64,000 nt of DNA from Sphaerolaimus hirsutus. Lineage: Eukaryota; Nematoda; Chromadorea; Monhysterida; Sphaerolaimidae. The stretch is taken from positions 17,508,747-17,572,746 of the forward strand of contig OZ038451.1 of assembly GCA_964036195.1 (NCBI GenBank). Direction: 5' to 3'. This document shows, one piece after another, positions 49,801 to 60,300 of this stretch. Under the pieces are notes generated by a model that saw nothing but the letters and a program-made list of their open reading frames with translations, was not told where the DNA came from and did no database searches. The stretch's first letter is position 1. Each line of letters starts with the position of its first letter. The translations under genes were made by a program, and so were the position numbers.

Positions 49801-52800
49801 GGAATGGCGCTATGACGCTGGCGCCATTAGTAGGCGCCACGCCATGGCGCTATTGGCGTTGGCGGCAGCGCCATGGCGCTATTGGCGTTGGCGGCAGCGC
49901 CATGGAACGCTGTATATGTATGTAAATATACATACAAAACAGCAAAAAGCACAACATTGAGTGTATTTACAACGATTCGCGGCCACATGGAGCAAATCTG
50001 ATGATAATACCTTAATGTCTGGTGAAGAATGCGCGCTTGCGCGCAAAAATTTTTATGCTGACGTTGAAAAAGTCGAATTTTCCGGTCACTTTCTGGTCTC
50101 GCCCCGGGAGGGGGGGGGGCTGCAGCCCCCCCCGCCCCCCCCCTGGATACGGCCCTGGCCTATGACAATTAGGGTTCAAACGGGACCAGTTTTTCGGACC
50201 GGGACCGGGACCAGAAATTTTCTAATGTCGGGACCGGAACCGGGACTGGGGGGTCGGGACCGGGTCCGGGACCGGGACTGGGGGGTCGGGACCGGGACTA
50301 GGATTTGCCGAACCATGTACCGGCACCGCGGTCTTGTTTGAACCTTATTGGTACGTAATATCAAGCCAATGTTGTTCCACACACATCCACTGTGTGAAGA
50401 ACCACGCTCAATGTATTAGCCTTCTCTTATAACATTATTCAAGCACTATTTCATTGCCATCTTCACTCGATTGTATACGGAGCCCAGCGAACGGGGGAGG
50501 GGGCGACGCCCCCCCCCCTAAGATTTGGCCCTATAGTTAAGAAACAGAGCCATGGCGCTGGCGCCATTTGTAGGCGCCAATGCCTACTATCTAGGTATCT
50601 TTATATACCTATATTTCATACTAGAATCATGTTGGGGACCTTTCTAACGCTTCTGTTACATTGCAGAAAAATACATAGTTATCATGGGGCGGGTATTGGC
50701 GCGCGCGCGCGCAAAATTTTTTATATGTGCCTACATAATCTTTAGAAAAGTGTCATTTCTGGCAAATTTTTTTGAAAAGGTCGTTGAAAATTACGTTTTT
50801 TCCATCCCTTGTCGGGACCGCTCTAAAATTCCGGGACCGGGACTGGGTGGTCGGGACCGGGACCGGGTCCGGGACTGGCTTTTTTGATTGTCGGGACCGG
50901 GACTGGGGTGTCGGGACCGGGACCGCCCCAGTCCCGACTTTTTGCCGAACCATGTACCGGGACCGCGGTCCCATTTGAACCCTAATGACAATCCAAACAT
51001 TTTGCAGCTTAACAGGAATAACCACCGCGGCTGGTAGTGAAGAAAAACCAAGGTAAATTTCTGACGATTTGCCGCCACATCTCTATATGACTAAATGGAA
51101 TAGCTAGGAGGGGGTAGATAGCTGGAAATGTTGGGGCGGGGGAGGTTAGGAAGACTAACAAAGTGCATTTTTGACCTCTTCCTTGAATACAGGTTTCTCC
51201 AATGCATTTTCTACCAAATTTTGAAGAAAGTTCGACGCGCTCAAAGAAAATAAATCCGTCTAAAAAGTGCCCAAGCGTTGCATCCCAGGCCCCTACTGAA
51301 CCCATACGCACTGGCGTAACAGAAGTCAGTGGAAGCAAGGGGCTGACGAACCTGTTCGAAGAACTCCTCCATGAAGGCGCCATCGCGGAAGTCTGCGCCC
51401 AGGTCATCGTCCTCGCCCGACCCAGCCTGCGAGCACAATCTCGTTGGTACAACACACAATGTACACAGGGGTCATGAAAAAAACCCAATGACTATCCCCT
51501 AAACCCCCCCCCCCAAAAAAAAATCGCACTGAGAAATTTACTGAGCAAACTATCCAGCCCCAACGAAGGATCAAAATCTAGTATACCCCTGCGTCATGTC
51601 ACATGACTTATGTGATGTGAAAAATGCGAAATTGAAAATTTGTAGCGAAAGTTGCCATACCGTGAGGTTTTATTGTCTCACCCCGTTTCACTCGGGTCAA
51701 GCCTAGGGTTGGCCGATGTTTTTTTTTATATAAAAAAAACGTTTTTTAAATAAAAAAAACATGACATCCGAAATGTTTTTTTTTAAAAAAAAACATCGAC
51801 CGAAATTTTTAGTACTAAGCACTAGGTATTTTGCAAAATTTTTTGCGCGCAAGCGCGCAATTTCACACACAAATTGACATTGGTGGTTGTTTTCATTGGT
51901 TTTGTGGCATTTTTAGTATCAAAGTATCCATTTCTATGTGCTACCATGGGTTAATAAGCCGTCATATGTTGATGTACTATATACTATTGAGGTAATGTGC
52001 TTCCATGTACCTCAACAGTGTGTAACTTCACTCCCAAAGTAACAACCTCCTTTTATAACCTTGTTTGATCACTATTCCGTGCCAAACTTTACCTGAAGTC
52101 ACGAACATTTGACTATAAGGCGATCTACAAACAATATGTCGACGAAAAATGGATATTTTTGACACAAATCACCACTTCTAATGCTATCCCATGGCTCCAC
52201 AGCCATTATATGGTCATATATAACATCACAGAGTATTGCCACTGTCTGATATACCTATATATGTTGACACAAGGTCATATCTGGGAGCTTTTAAAAAAAA
52301 CGTTTTTTTTTTAAAAAACGTTGTTTTTTTTTAAAAACATCGAGTTAAAAAAAAAACGTTTTTTTTTCAACCCTAGTCAAGCCTATCACGCATGTGGACC
52401 CATTATAAACACCTTATACCCACAGGGGTGCGGAAGGGGGCGGGTAACCCCACCGCAAACCGCCCAGCTATCTATCTATCTCTGGAGCAATTTTTCTGGC
52501 TACTTTCCCCTGAACACCCCCCCTCACAAATTGACTAGCTACCTAGCTATCTGGAGTGCTTTTGAGCAATTTTACCCCAATTTTCACCCAAAATCACTAA
52601 TTTTCATACTTCTTATATATTTTTACCTTCAAAATCACTAGGTAGTGTGTTTTATTGCCTTTTTTCAGCATGCCGGGTATAATAAAGTGTGTTCCAGGTC
52701 AACATGGGGGATGGGTTTACATGCGGAATAGTGCAGGCCCGTTTCACTCATGCATGTTGCCACATTGTCATAGCTGTCGCAGTTCTGCTGCTACAGGCCA

Positions 52801-53577
52801 TCATGTTAACTGATGTTTGTAACTGATAACCCATATAATTAATGTTTAAATGAGTGTATTGTTCAAAAGTGAGCTGTGATCCTTATAGCCAAAAATATAG
52901 ACATAACAATGGGAGAACCGTTTAATTTTGGACAAAACACACTTTGAAACTCAAATTATATGATTTCACGTAAAGATCCCATCAACTCATAAATTTTTCA
53001 CCAATTTTAATCAGTTTTAAAGTTCACATGAGGGTATCAGTGAAACTGTGGCAGCTGTGATGATCAGGCATACTGGATGAGTTCGGCACCCATGCAATAG
53101 TTGTTCCACCCAACCTTTTTTCCACCCACCCAGTCATTGACATGAAGGTGCCCTACCCCAAAAATCTCATTGACATGTAACTGATTTTGTAAGGCTATTT
53201 TTGTAAAAACTTCTGCCAGCCCTGTAACCGCTGTTTCCCAAATGCTCATATGCTGAGAGCCCCGTGTGGGCACAAAAGCACTTTGTGAATGGACCAGATA
53301 TTGTACTGCCAGGTCCGGTGCTCTGTCAACTACTTTGGGGAGGAAACAGGGGACCTGCCCCCAGCAGTTGCTAAAGCAGTGGTACACAAATTATCAATGA
53401 ATAGGTCTACTCAACCCATTCACGTGGTTTGCATCGGATTGGCAGAAATTGGAAGTAAGGCACCGCACAGAATGTTGAGATGCGCCGTCGCGGAGATCGA
53501 ACATTTTCAAAAAGAAGCATATCAAGTGATACCACAGCACTAACTTGTTTTAACTGGGCGAGCCTATCCTTGGGCAT
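28796..53577 (-). CDS. Syx1A: Syntaxin-1 (plasma-membrane t-SNARE), alternatively spliced
   Basis: Constant coding exons: 53545-53577 ([11 protein letters not shown]), 51352-51426, 37347-37446, 36953-37027, 36337-36522 and 35794-36005. One of two SNARE exons (33706-33816 or 33546-33656) and one of three anchor exons (33162-33248, 30634-30726 or 28796-28888) follow. The product is 292-294 residues, typical of syntaxin-1. Diagnostic segments are [44 protein letters not shown] (Habc region), [14 protein letters not shown] and [16 protein letters not shown], whose final Gln is the zero-layer residue. Syntaxin-1 pairs with SNAP-25 and synaptobrevin to drive synaptic vesicle fusion and binds Munc18. 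All junctions are in phase: phase 0 at both alternative boundaries. The 25-kb span is due to intron 2 (37447-51351), which is full of transposons. The family call is essentially certain; the splice choices are predicted. Confidence 0.93.
30634..30726 (-). CDS. Syx1A: Syntaxin-1 alternative terminal anchor exon 2
   Basis: After GATCGCAG, 30 codons read [20 protein letters not shown] then a short polar tail FRNMAKD and TGA. It is a hydrophobic tail anchor equivalent to the other two terminal exons, in the same phase. The extracellular tail is charged, unlike the small tail of terminal exon 1. Confidence 0.82.
   Translation of the reverse strand, partial: KALIIMVVVTIAIGLLLLWVISMFRNMAKD
30788..31010. 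mobile_element. ACTAGTTGACA-tip foldback
   Basis: It is a palindrome with GGCGGCTCGCACACTAGTTG and AACTAGTGTGTGGTCCGCC ends and inner TGTCAACTGGTCTGTG words. Close relatives are at about 32744-32967 and 40308-40541, with partial ones at 4690-5060 and 31393-31640. It lies in the syntaxin gene between anchor exons 1 and 2. Confidence 0.75.
33162..33248 (-). CDS. Syx1A: Syntaxin-1 alternative terminal anchor exon 1
   Basis: After a CTCGCAG acceptor, 28 codons read [12 protein letters not shown]..., an Ile/Val-rich tail anchor of about 20 residues, and end FSMKGST then TAG. It is the nearest of three terminal exons to the SNARE exons. All three start in phase 0 with a Lys-led dipeptide, so each can be joined to either SNARE exon. 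Confidence 0.82.
   Translation of the reverse strand, partial: KKVIIFLFLLIVIIIVIIVIIFSMKGST
33546..33656 (-). CDS. Syx1A: Syntaxin-1 alternative SNARE exon b
   Basis: A 37-codon phase-0 exon begins [18 protein letters not shown] and ends FQKSARK before GTAAGC, preceded by a TTTTAG acceptor. The first ten residues match exon a almost exactly; the following half differs ([20 protein letters not shown] against [20 protein letters not shown]). The exon a/b spacer is only 49 bp (33657-33705), which would sterically prevent a-to-b splicing and enforce mutual exclusion. Substitutions fall in the C-terminal SNARE layers and so could tune zippering; this is inference. Confidence 0.83.
33706..33816 (-). 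CDS. Syx1A: Syntaxin-1 alternative SNARE exon a
   Basis: A 37-codon phase-0 exon begins [18 protein letters not shown] and ends QYQAAARK before GTGCGC. It follows directly on the zero-layer Gln of exon 35794-36005 and supplies the C-terminal half of the SNARE helix plus the juxtamembrane basic residues. The sequence is close to canonical neuronal syntaxin-1. It lies first in transcription order, 49 bp ahead of exon b. Both exons have the same length and phase, so inclusion of only one preserves the frame, as expected for mutually exclusive use. Confidence 0.85.
38461..39144 (+). mobile_element. hAT-like MITE, TAGGGTTGGCC family, copy 1
   Basis: The 684-bp element runs from TAGGGTTGGCCGATG to CCAACCCTA, with a perfect 8-bp duplication TCCAGGAG at both sides. 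An 8-bp duplication and TAGGG/CCCTA termini are hAT hallmarks. The ends are runs of T and A around ACGTTT; the middle is unique and conserved between copies. No transposase is encoded. Confidence 0.9.
42747..42921. repeat. Near-perfect 175-bp hairpin
   Basis: The two arms (from AGCGACATTACACCTTAC to GTAAGGTGTAATGTCGCT) pair over about 80 bases with few mismatches around a loop ATTGCT near 42834. It lies within the element 41196-44158. Confidence 0.7.
43003..43660 (+). mobile_element. hAT-like MITE, TAGGGTTGGCC family, copy 2
   Basis: The 658-bp element has the perfect duplication GTGTGTAC and is nearly identical internally to copy 1. It is nested within the larger element 41196-44158, so it is younger than that one. 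Confidence 0.9.
44645..45072 (+). mobile_element. hAT-like element, CAAGGACGTAGCCAGG variant
   Basis: It has the perfect duplication ATCTGGAG, a poly-G/poly-C end zone and a GGCGCC-rich middle. A shorter member with a TA microsatellite lies at 7301-7495 (CAGGGACGTATCTAGG to GGATACGTCCCTG; flanks match 6 of 8). Confidence 0.85.
45236..45896 (+). mobile_element. hAT-like MITE, TAGGGTTGGCC family, copy 3
   Basis: The 661-bp element has the perfect duplication CTTTTAAC. It interrupts a member of the GCTATCTATC/TAGCGATTTTT repeat family, which dates that family as older at this site. Confidence 0.9.
46723..47964 (+). mobile_element. CAGGGGTGGGC-tip foldback element
   Basis: Terminal inverted repeats of about 50 bp start CAGGGGTGGGCATCTTCAG and continue through TTACCGCTGG. 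The left flank TATACATA and right flank TATATTGA agree at only 5 of 8 positions. It hosts MITE copy 4, and a poly-C run lies at about 47719-47738. Confidence 0.75.
46771..47434 (-). mobile_element. hAT-like MITE, TAGGGTTGGCC family, copy 4
   Basis: This is an inverted copy, 664 bp, with the perfect duplication AGCTTGAG. It is nested inside the CAGGGGTGGGC-tip element at 46723-47964. Confidence 0.9.
49695..50157 (+). mobile_element. hAT-like element, CAGGGACGTATCCAGG family
   Basis: It runs CAGGGACGTATCCAGG to CTGGATACGGCCCTG with the perfect duplication GCCTATGA. The ends carry G and C runs; the middle iterates GGCGCCA. Confidence 0.87.
50170..50984 (+). mobile_element. hAT-like element with GGGACC-iterated body
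   Basis: Its tips resemble those of 7575-8159 (TAGGGTTCAAACGGGA / TTTGAACCCTA), and the duplication is ATGACAAT (50162-50169, 50985-50992), but the body word is GGGACC(GG). The central part (about 50480-50720) includes a fragment of the GGCGCCA-rich CAGGGACG family. Confidence 0.87.
51704..52375 (+). mobile_element. hAT-like MITE, TAGGGTTGGCC family, copy 5
   Basis: The 672-bp element has the perfect duplication GTCAAGCC. It lies in syntaxin intron 1 and is slightly more diverged than copies 1-4. Diverged pieces related to the family interior occur at about 1960-2250, 3090-3330 and 4140-4330. Confidence 0.9.
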
Positions 53578-54383
53578 GTCGCCCCGGCGTTAATTCCGTC
53601 GAACGATAAAATGATCGAAGCAGAACGTCCAGAAGGCAGTTTGTGAAAAATAATATATAAGGTTGAGTTGTAAGCCGCGACAGTGGATGAAAATAATGGC
53701 GTGCGGGAGGAATTCACGTTTCTGGTCCGAAGTTGCGGCTATCCCAATGACGCATCGCGGCCAGCTGAAAAAAACGGGATGCAATTGACTCGCAAACACA
53801 CTGGGAACTGGAGAGAAAAAGTTTCTTTTTTTACCACAGGCAACTGCAAATATTTGCAAATTCCGTTACCCACCGACAACGGGAAAGCAATGGAAAGCAG
53901 ATCATCATTTAGGCTTTGTTAGGAGCAGTTTTAGTATGTTTTGAAAACCTTCAGTAAATATCGAAGCTACGAAAGATCACGACAGAAACCAACTTCGGAC
54001 GGTTCGGCTAAGATGCTTCTATGCAAAATGGCGGAAAGAAATGCTCGTACTGTTTATCCGGAATGTGATCATAAATTCGCTAGTCGCCTCAAATCACCGA
54101 TTTGGAAACTCTTACTTCCTACTCAGACACGTATATTTGACCTGTTGTAGTGTTTTAGTTATATATTTTTATCTATTAGTGTTTTACTACTGACTGTATT
54201 CAGTTCTGTACATTCAACATTCGTACCCATCAATGTACCGAAAGAACCGAAAGACGTCGGACATATTCCTGCCTATCTGGTACAAATGTTCCCGCGTATC
54301 AAAAAAAAAATAGCACGGTTCAGTCCGCACCGGTCGCCGTGATGTGAATCACATGCGAGGTTCTTACATTCAAATTAGCGGAA
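53578..54383. promoter_or_regulatory. Divergent intergenic region, syntaxin-1 / Q-rich gene
   Basis: This 806-bp gap separates the syntaxin-1 ATG (minus strand, 53577) from the Q-rich gene ATG (plus strand, 54384). It must contain 5' UTR or promoter sequence for one or both unless non-coding first exons lie elsewhere. It is one of the few stretches of the window in which I recognise no copy of the local repeat families. No TATA box or initiator was convincingly identified. Confidence 0.45.
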
Positions 54384-57300
54384 ATGATGACAGTATCTGA
54401 TGGTGCCCTACATTCGGACATCGAAGGCAGTTTCCAGTGGCAAGCTGCGCCCGCCATAGCGCAGCCAAGTGCAGAACAAACCAGTGATTGTCTCAAGCGG
54501 CGTGGTGAAATGCTTATGCAAAATCAGGTGCGGATTTGTCTACTCTCTGTGGTGGCTAGATTGAATATTTAAATAGCGTGTCTTTGTTATGATAGTGGTC
54601 TATCTGCGGGAACCCCCAGACCTGTAAAATGTCCTGTAAAGACCCGCAAAATGACCTGTGCCTGTAAAATGGCAAATGTCATTCAGAGTGTTGAAAGTCA
54701 TGTAAGATGCTTTGTAAAATAGCAAACAAATGTTTGCCATTTTACAGGGCTTTGACACTTTGCATTAAATTTTATAGGGCATTTTACAGGGTCTGGGAGT
54801 GGCACCTGGGCCATCTCAGTAGCTATGTTGCTCTGCGTTGTCCGTGAACGTTGTTTTTGTTCAATTTCAGGCGCCATCGTTTGCCGCGTGGAAGCGACAA
54901 TCTGAGCAGAAAAGGGCGCACTATCAACAGACCGCTCAACTGACACAGGAAAAGGAGTGCCAAGACACTGATTTCTTAAGACGGAGGTTTTTGGAAGAAC
55001 GCCAAAAGAAACTGGAACAGCAGGCGAAAAGTGCCGCTCACGAGCGCAACGCGAGCACCAGTGGAATGGTACATTTTTAAAGATTTGCGTTTACTATCTT
55101 TCCCATGGCTGCCGTGAAGATACGTGTTCACTTTGAAAAAAAGGCTCGATCTTCATTCAAAATTCATCCAGAACATTTTGCAACTTGCAGCCTACCCCGA
55201 TTGCCCCATCGATTGGTCACGAGGTGATGACCGCTCAGCACGCCGCCACCGGCTCAATTCACACTCAATCGACTAGAAAGAAACCGGTATGCTATTCTGC
55301 TTATTTGATATTTTGCCTAAATTTGACTCAACTATTGTTGTTAGCCTTTGAGTCAGCCAGATGCGCCGCATTAGAAGTTTATTGCCTTTTGGCCATAAAA
55401 CGTTTCTGACAAAGTAAACATTTCTTGGTCGTAAAATCTGTTCCGTAATTTTTCTGCTTCTCGATGTTTGTAGGGAAGGGATTATCCTATTTATTTTATG
55501 TTGTCGTTCATGAGCCCTACTTCCATGCGCGCTGTTATTTACACATGCCGCGTTTTCATACACCAGTCCGTTTCTCTAGATGCACATGCACCGCGTTCCA
55601 CCTCGCTACCCCCATCTGTTCCAATGTTTGGTGTCATGATGAAACACCTGGCTGGCGCCTGTCGGTTGCGTATAATGGTGTCAGTCTGATGTGCGTATGT
55701 TTGTGATCATGCAACAAATCTTTTGCGGTCACATATTAGGTTTGCGTCGGCGCGTTCAATTTGGATAGACAAAGATTTTATCGGCGGCACACAATTATGA
55801 GTGTTATTCATTCAACCAACAGCATTTCCAGTTCAATACATGCATGATAATATTTCATAATCCCCGCGACTGCAACCCACTCAGTCAGTCCAATATCAAC
55901 CAGTAAAGATCTGCCTTACACTACACGACCCAATCAAAACAGTTGCACGTGTCCAAGTGCATGGTGGCAAACAAAGGCGCCACATTCATTACCGACGCTC
56001 ATGAAATGTGAGGGTTGGTCATGCATTTTCTGGGGTCGCGTGCCCACTGCGCATACGCGCCTGTGTACGCGCGTGCACATGCGCACTGTTGTGTATACGG
56101 TGGCGGTCGGAATATTGAATAAATGGGGTCTAAGTGCATGAGACACGGGATGAGCCGTGTTCCACTCAGCGGGGGCGGGTCGCCGTTGGTTTGATCTTTG
56201 CCATTTGCGTAAACACAAGCCAAATATTGGGTGGGGTTGGCGAAATTGGTCGACCTGCCACTAAATGCCTTACCCCGCGCGTGCAATTTCGCTACTCTTT
56301 GTAGATTAACATTGGTCTTTGAAATCACGTTTCACATCCGCACATGGGGGCGCCGCTCGGCGGCGGGGCAAATGCAATGGCGCCTCGGCCAGCTAACAAC
56401 GGGCGCAGGTCGTACATATGCAGCCTCGGCTGTCTGGTAGCTAGCAATTTGCTAACCGCCGCCGCGCCCGCCCAGGGTGGCTCATTGGGCCCCCTCCCGG
56501 ATTGTTTAGCGCCGCCCCGCCGGTGTGAAATAGACATGTAAAGTGCACGGCGGCGGTGTCAAAGTGCTCGCGTCAGGTAACTCTCGTGTGTACTCTTTGA
56601 GTGTTCATGGTGTCGGTGCGGCCATAGCGGCGCGGTAGAGAGCGGGCGCTATTGCCGCCCGATTGATATATTGCCGTGTGTGTGTACAGTGCGGCGTAGC
56701 GGGGCGGCTGGCGCGGTTCGCTTCATTTGCGCGCAAACGGGGACGCTCGTCTGAATGTCTGAATCTCGCCCGAGTCGGCCAGTGCGCGCTTTGTTTTTGC
56801 TTCTGCTATTTATACCCGGTCTTGTGTCTCGGCCAAATGTTATGCGCCGCCAGCGAGTTATGGTGCTAAATTGTGGTTGGGGGAAGTGATGCCCTGATGC
56901 GGCATTTATTGGGTTGTTTACATTTTCGGACAAGTTCTTTGAGAACACATTTAAGTTGCTTCACCATAGGCATTAACGACACTTTTGAAAATGTGTTGTC
57001 GTCTTGTCAAAGTGAACCAATGGGAGGTGTAGTCAAGTCTGTTTGGCCTTGATGGCAGTCGTTAATGAATGAACGCCGCGTCAATTTTATGATCAGTTGT
57101 GTTTTGCTTTGTGTTCTTGAGCCATTTTGACGACCTTGCAGAGGGCAACGCTTTTTGCCTTGCCGTTTCGCGGTCACCATTTTGGTGGGGAATTTTTGGA
57201 CATTAGGTACTATGAACGGCGCTCAACTGTCGCTATCTATAGTCCGTCGCTGATCACGTCTGTGGCTGGCCAGACATCTTTATTCATAATAAATAGACAA

Positions 57301-60300
57301 CAAAATACAGATTTGTGTTTATATTTCAACCGGGAATCTCCAATAAAGGGGTCCCATAAATACGCAGGCTTTTGATCACTGCTTGGGTTTACAAAACGTT
57401 GTTTAAAACCCCTTGAAAAAACCCCAGACATCCCCAGGGTGAATTCACTCTGACATAATGCCCTGCGCACACTAGTGTTCACACGAATTTTCGAAAACTC
57501 ATAAATGAGCTTTGAACGTGTTTGAGTTTTCCACAATGAGTCAAATTTAATCTCCGTCAATTGTAGTTGACGGCCAACTCATTGTAGAAAACTCAAATGC
57601 ATGTTAAGCTGATTAGTGAGTTTTCGAAATTTCGTGTGAAAACTAGTGTGCGCAGGCACATTAACACATTTTTCTTTATACCCCCATTTTGGACTAGTTC
57701 GGAAAAAATCGGATTTTAATTTTTAAAAATCAAGGCGTTTGAAAAAATTGAATTATAGGAGGTTGATTGGTTATAGGTAGATTATTTTCGAGGTACGGGA
57801 GTATTTGTAACCGTTTTTCAGGATTTAAATTTTGAATTCATTCAAATTTTGAATTCTGGGAATACCTACCGTCAGCTTTTATCAGCTGCACTTATATCTT
57901 TATTTACAAAGATTTCATTTTCAGACTTTTAATTTCCCACCGCCATTGATTGCGTTATTTTGTGTTGGTTCAAACGTAACGTTACAAGTGCGCGCCGCCG
58001 CTGCACGCCTAGGGAACACCTAGACATGTCCGGATGCAAATGACGCATCGACTACGAAAATGATTGAAATGTCTTCATCATTGTATGTACGATCGGGCGC
58101 CCCGCGTTTTACGTGCGCAAATTTCGTACACATGTATAAACGCGATTGGTCAGGGTAGGGATGGCCAGAGGTTTTTAACCGTTTAAAAAAAGTTTTTTTA
58201 AACACGCAGTCGTTGAAACTGTTTTTTTTGTTGAAAAATGGCAGCTTCTAAATATTCTCCTTATTTATTATACTCGGATGACATTACACCGTACATTTTT
58301 CCGGAGGAAACACCCCATCATGACGTCATCACTTTAGTCAATTCTGGTGTTTACGTTTCTTTCAGAGACGTATCCAGGATTTTTGAGCGGGGGGGGCTGT
58401 TTGTTTACGGAGGCCGGCGAGCGGGGGGGGCTCAGCCCCCCCCCCTAAAATTTCACGTATACAGTGACGAATGGCGCCATTAGTAGGCGCAACGCCATGG
58501 CGCCATTGGCGTTGGCGTCAGCGCCTTGGAACGCTGTATATGTATGTAAATATACATACAAATACAACAAACAACACACAATTGAGTATGTTTGTAACGA
58601 TTTTGGCCACAGGGAGCAAATCTGTAGAAAATACATCACGTGTGGTGAAAAATGCGCGCTTGAGCGCAAAATTTTTCTACGCTGACGTTGAAAAAGTGCC
58701 ATTTTCCGGTCACTTTTTTGTCTCAGCCCGGGAGGGGGGGGGGGCTGCAGCCCCCCCCGCCCCCCCCCCCCTGGATACGGCCCTGGTTTCTTTTTTTTCT
58801 TTTTCCTTTTGCGAAATGTTGATGCATAAGTTTTCAGTTGGCCGTCTGCCAACCAAACACATAAATCATATCTATTTGTAGAGTATCATGTCTGCCGAGT
58901 ATACCTAACTACCGTATTTCCTCGAAATTCCCCTAGGGGGTTTATTTTTTCAGAGTGAGAATTTTGAGAGTGGTTATTATTTCGCCAGAAATTTTTGAAA
59001 TCCCAGTACAAAATTGTCATTTGAAACGTACGCAGACGTCGAAAAATGCAACAAAAATCGCCATTTATAAGACTCTAAGGACTTGTATAAGTGTGTAGAC
59101 GTATAAACACTGTTCTCACATAACAGAGTCATTGTTTTTAACGTGTGTTCGTCATTTCCCAGATGACAAACCGCAGCCTTTGTAATTTACGTTCTGTATA
59201 CACTAAATTGGGGGGGGGGGTATTTCGAGGGGGGGTTTATAAGTTCATTGTGTCCCCTTTGAGGGGGCGTATTTCGAGGAATTACGGTAGGTATTTTGAA
59301 AAAATCCAATTACCTAAAAAGTTAAAATGGGGCCGTTAAAGAAACCTTATTTCCATCCCTATGCCGGGGCGAGGGGCATGGCCGTTTGAGTGCGGCGACG
59401 CGGCCAGATTTTCATAAGGTTTTAGTTGCGGGCTGGCGGCAGTCTTCATTCTTTTTGTTGACATTGCCGCCGCCCCGGCCGAGATGCGTTTTATGCGCGC
59501 TGTGCGCGCGCGTGTGTTTCTGGCTGCACTAACCGCAGGTGAAATAAGTGCGTCAATGATGCCGTTACTGCCGGCGCGGCTGTCGACTTTATTCGGAGGT
59601 ATGATCGGCGTGTTAACGTTGACACGGACGCGCGTGATGTGATTGTGCGTAACACCGCGCGCGCGCCATTTTTGTGTAGTGACGCGAATGGCTACATCCG
59701 TTTAATACAAGTAAATCGATGGGGGGGGGGTTGGGAGTGATAAAAAGAACGTATATAAAAGTTTGTTGAGAGGGAACGGGTATTTAAAATACAACACGCA
59801 GTCTTTAACAGCCTTTAATCGCACACAGACGAAACGGAAACTGGAGCCGACGCCGTTGGTTCCTGGCAGCATGCAGCAGCAGCACATGCCGGCGCACATG
59901 CGCATGGCGCCCTGGCAAGTGGCCAACCCGGCCATGTTGGGCTTTGGCCGCCCGCCCATGTACCCGAACGGGGCCCAATACCCGGCTGCGTATGGTGGCC
60001 CGTGTATACCGCCTGGGGCGCAGGCCAATTTGGCCATGATGCACGAGCGGGAGAGACAGGTGATGTGGTACAGGCAGCAGCAGTTGTTGCTGCAGCAGCA
60101 ACAACAGCAGCAAACGCACCAGCAGCAACAGCAACAACAGCACCGGGTAAGCGTGGTTGCCGCGTTGATTATTATACTTTTGCTAACATACTGAAACGTA
60201 ATGATCAAATGGCGCATGCATTGAAAACCCAAACCCAGGGTCACATGGGCTTGAACTCGTCGGCGAACGCGTGCAGCGCCATGCCGAGCACGAGCAGTTC

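Larger units (their letters stand above)
37447..51351 (-). other. Syx1A: Syntaxin-1 intron 2, transposon-packed
   Basis: This 13.9-kb intron holds four of the five TAGGGTTGGCC MITEs, the 2.96-kb GAACCG element, the CAGGGGTGGGC element, two CAGGGACG-type elements and the GGGACC element. Unlike these, 37860-38360, 40690-41010 and 48180-48600 are GC- and CpG-rich, non-repetitive and lack convincing exons. Confidence 0.65.
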
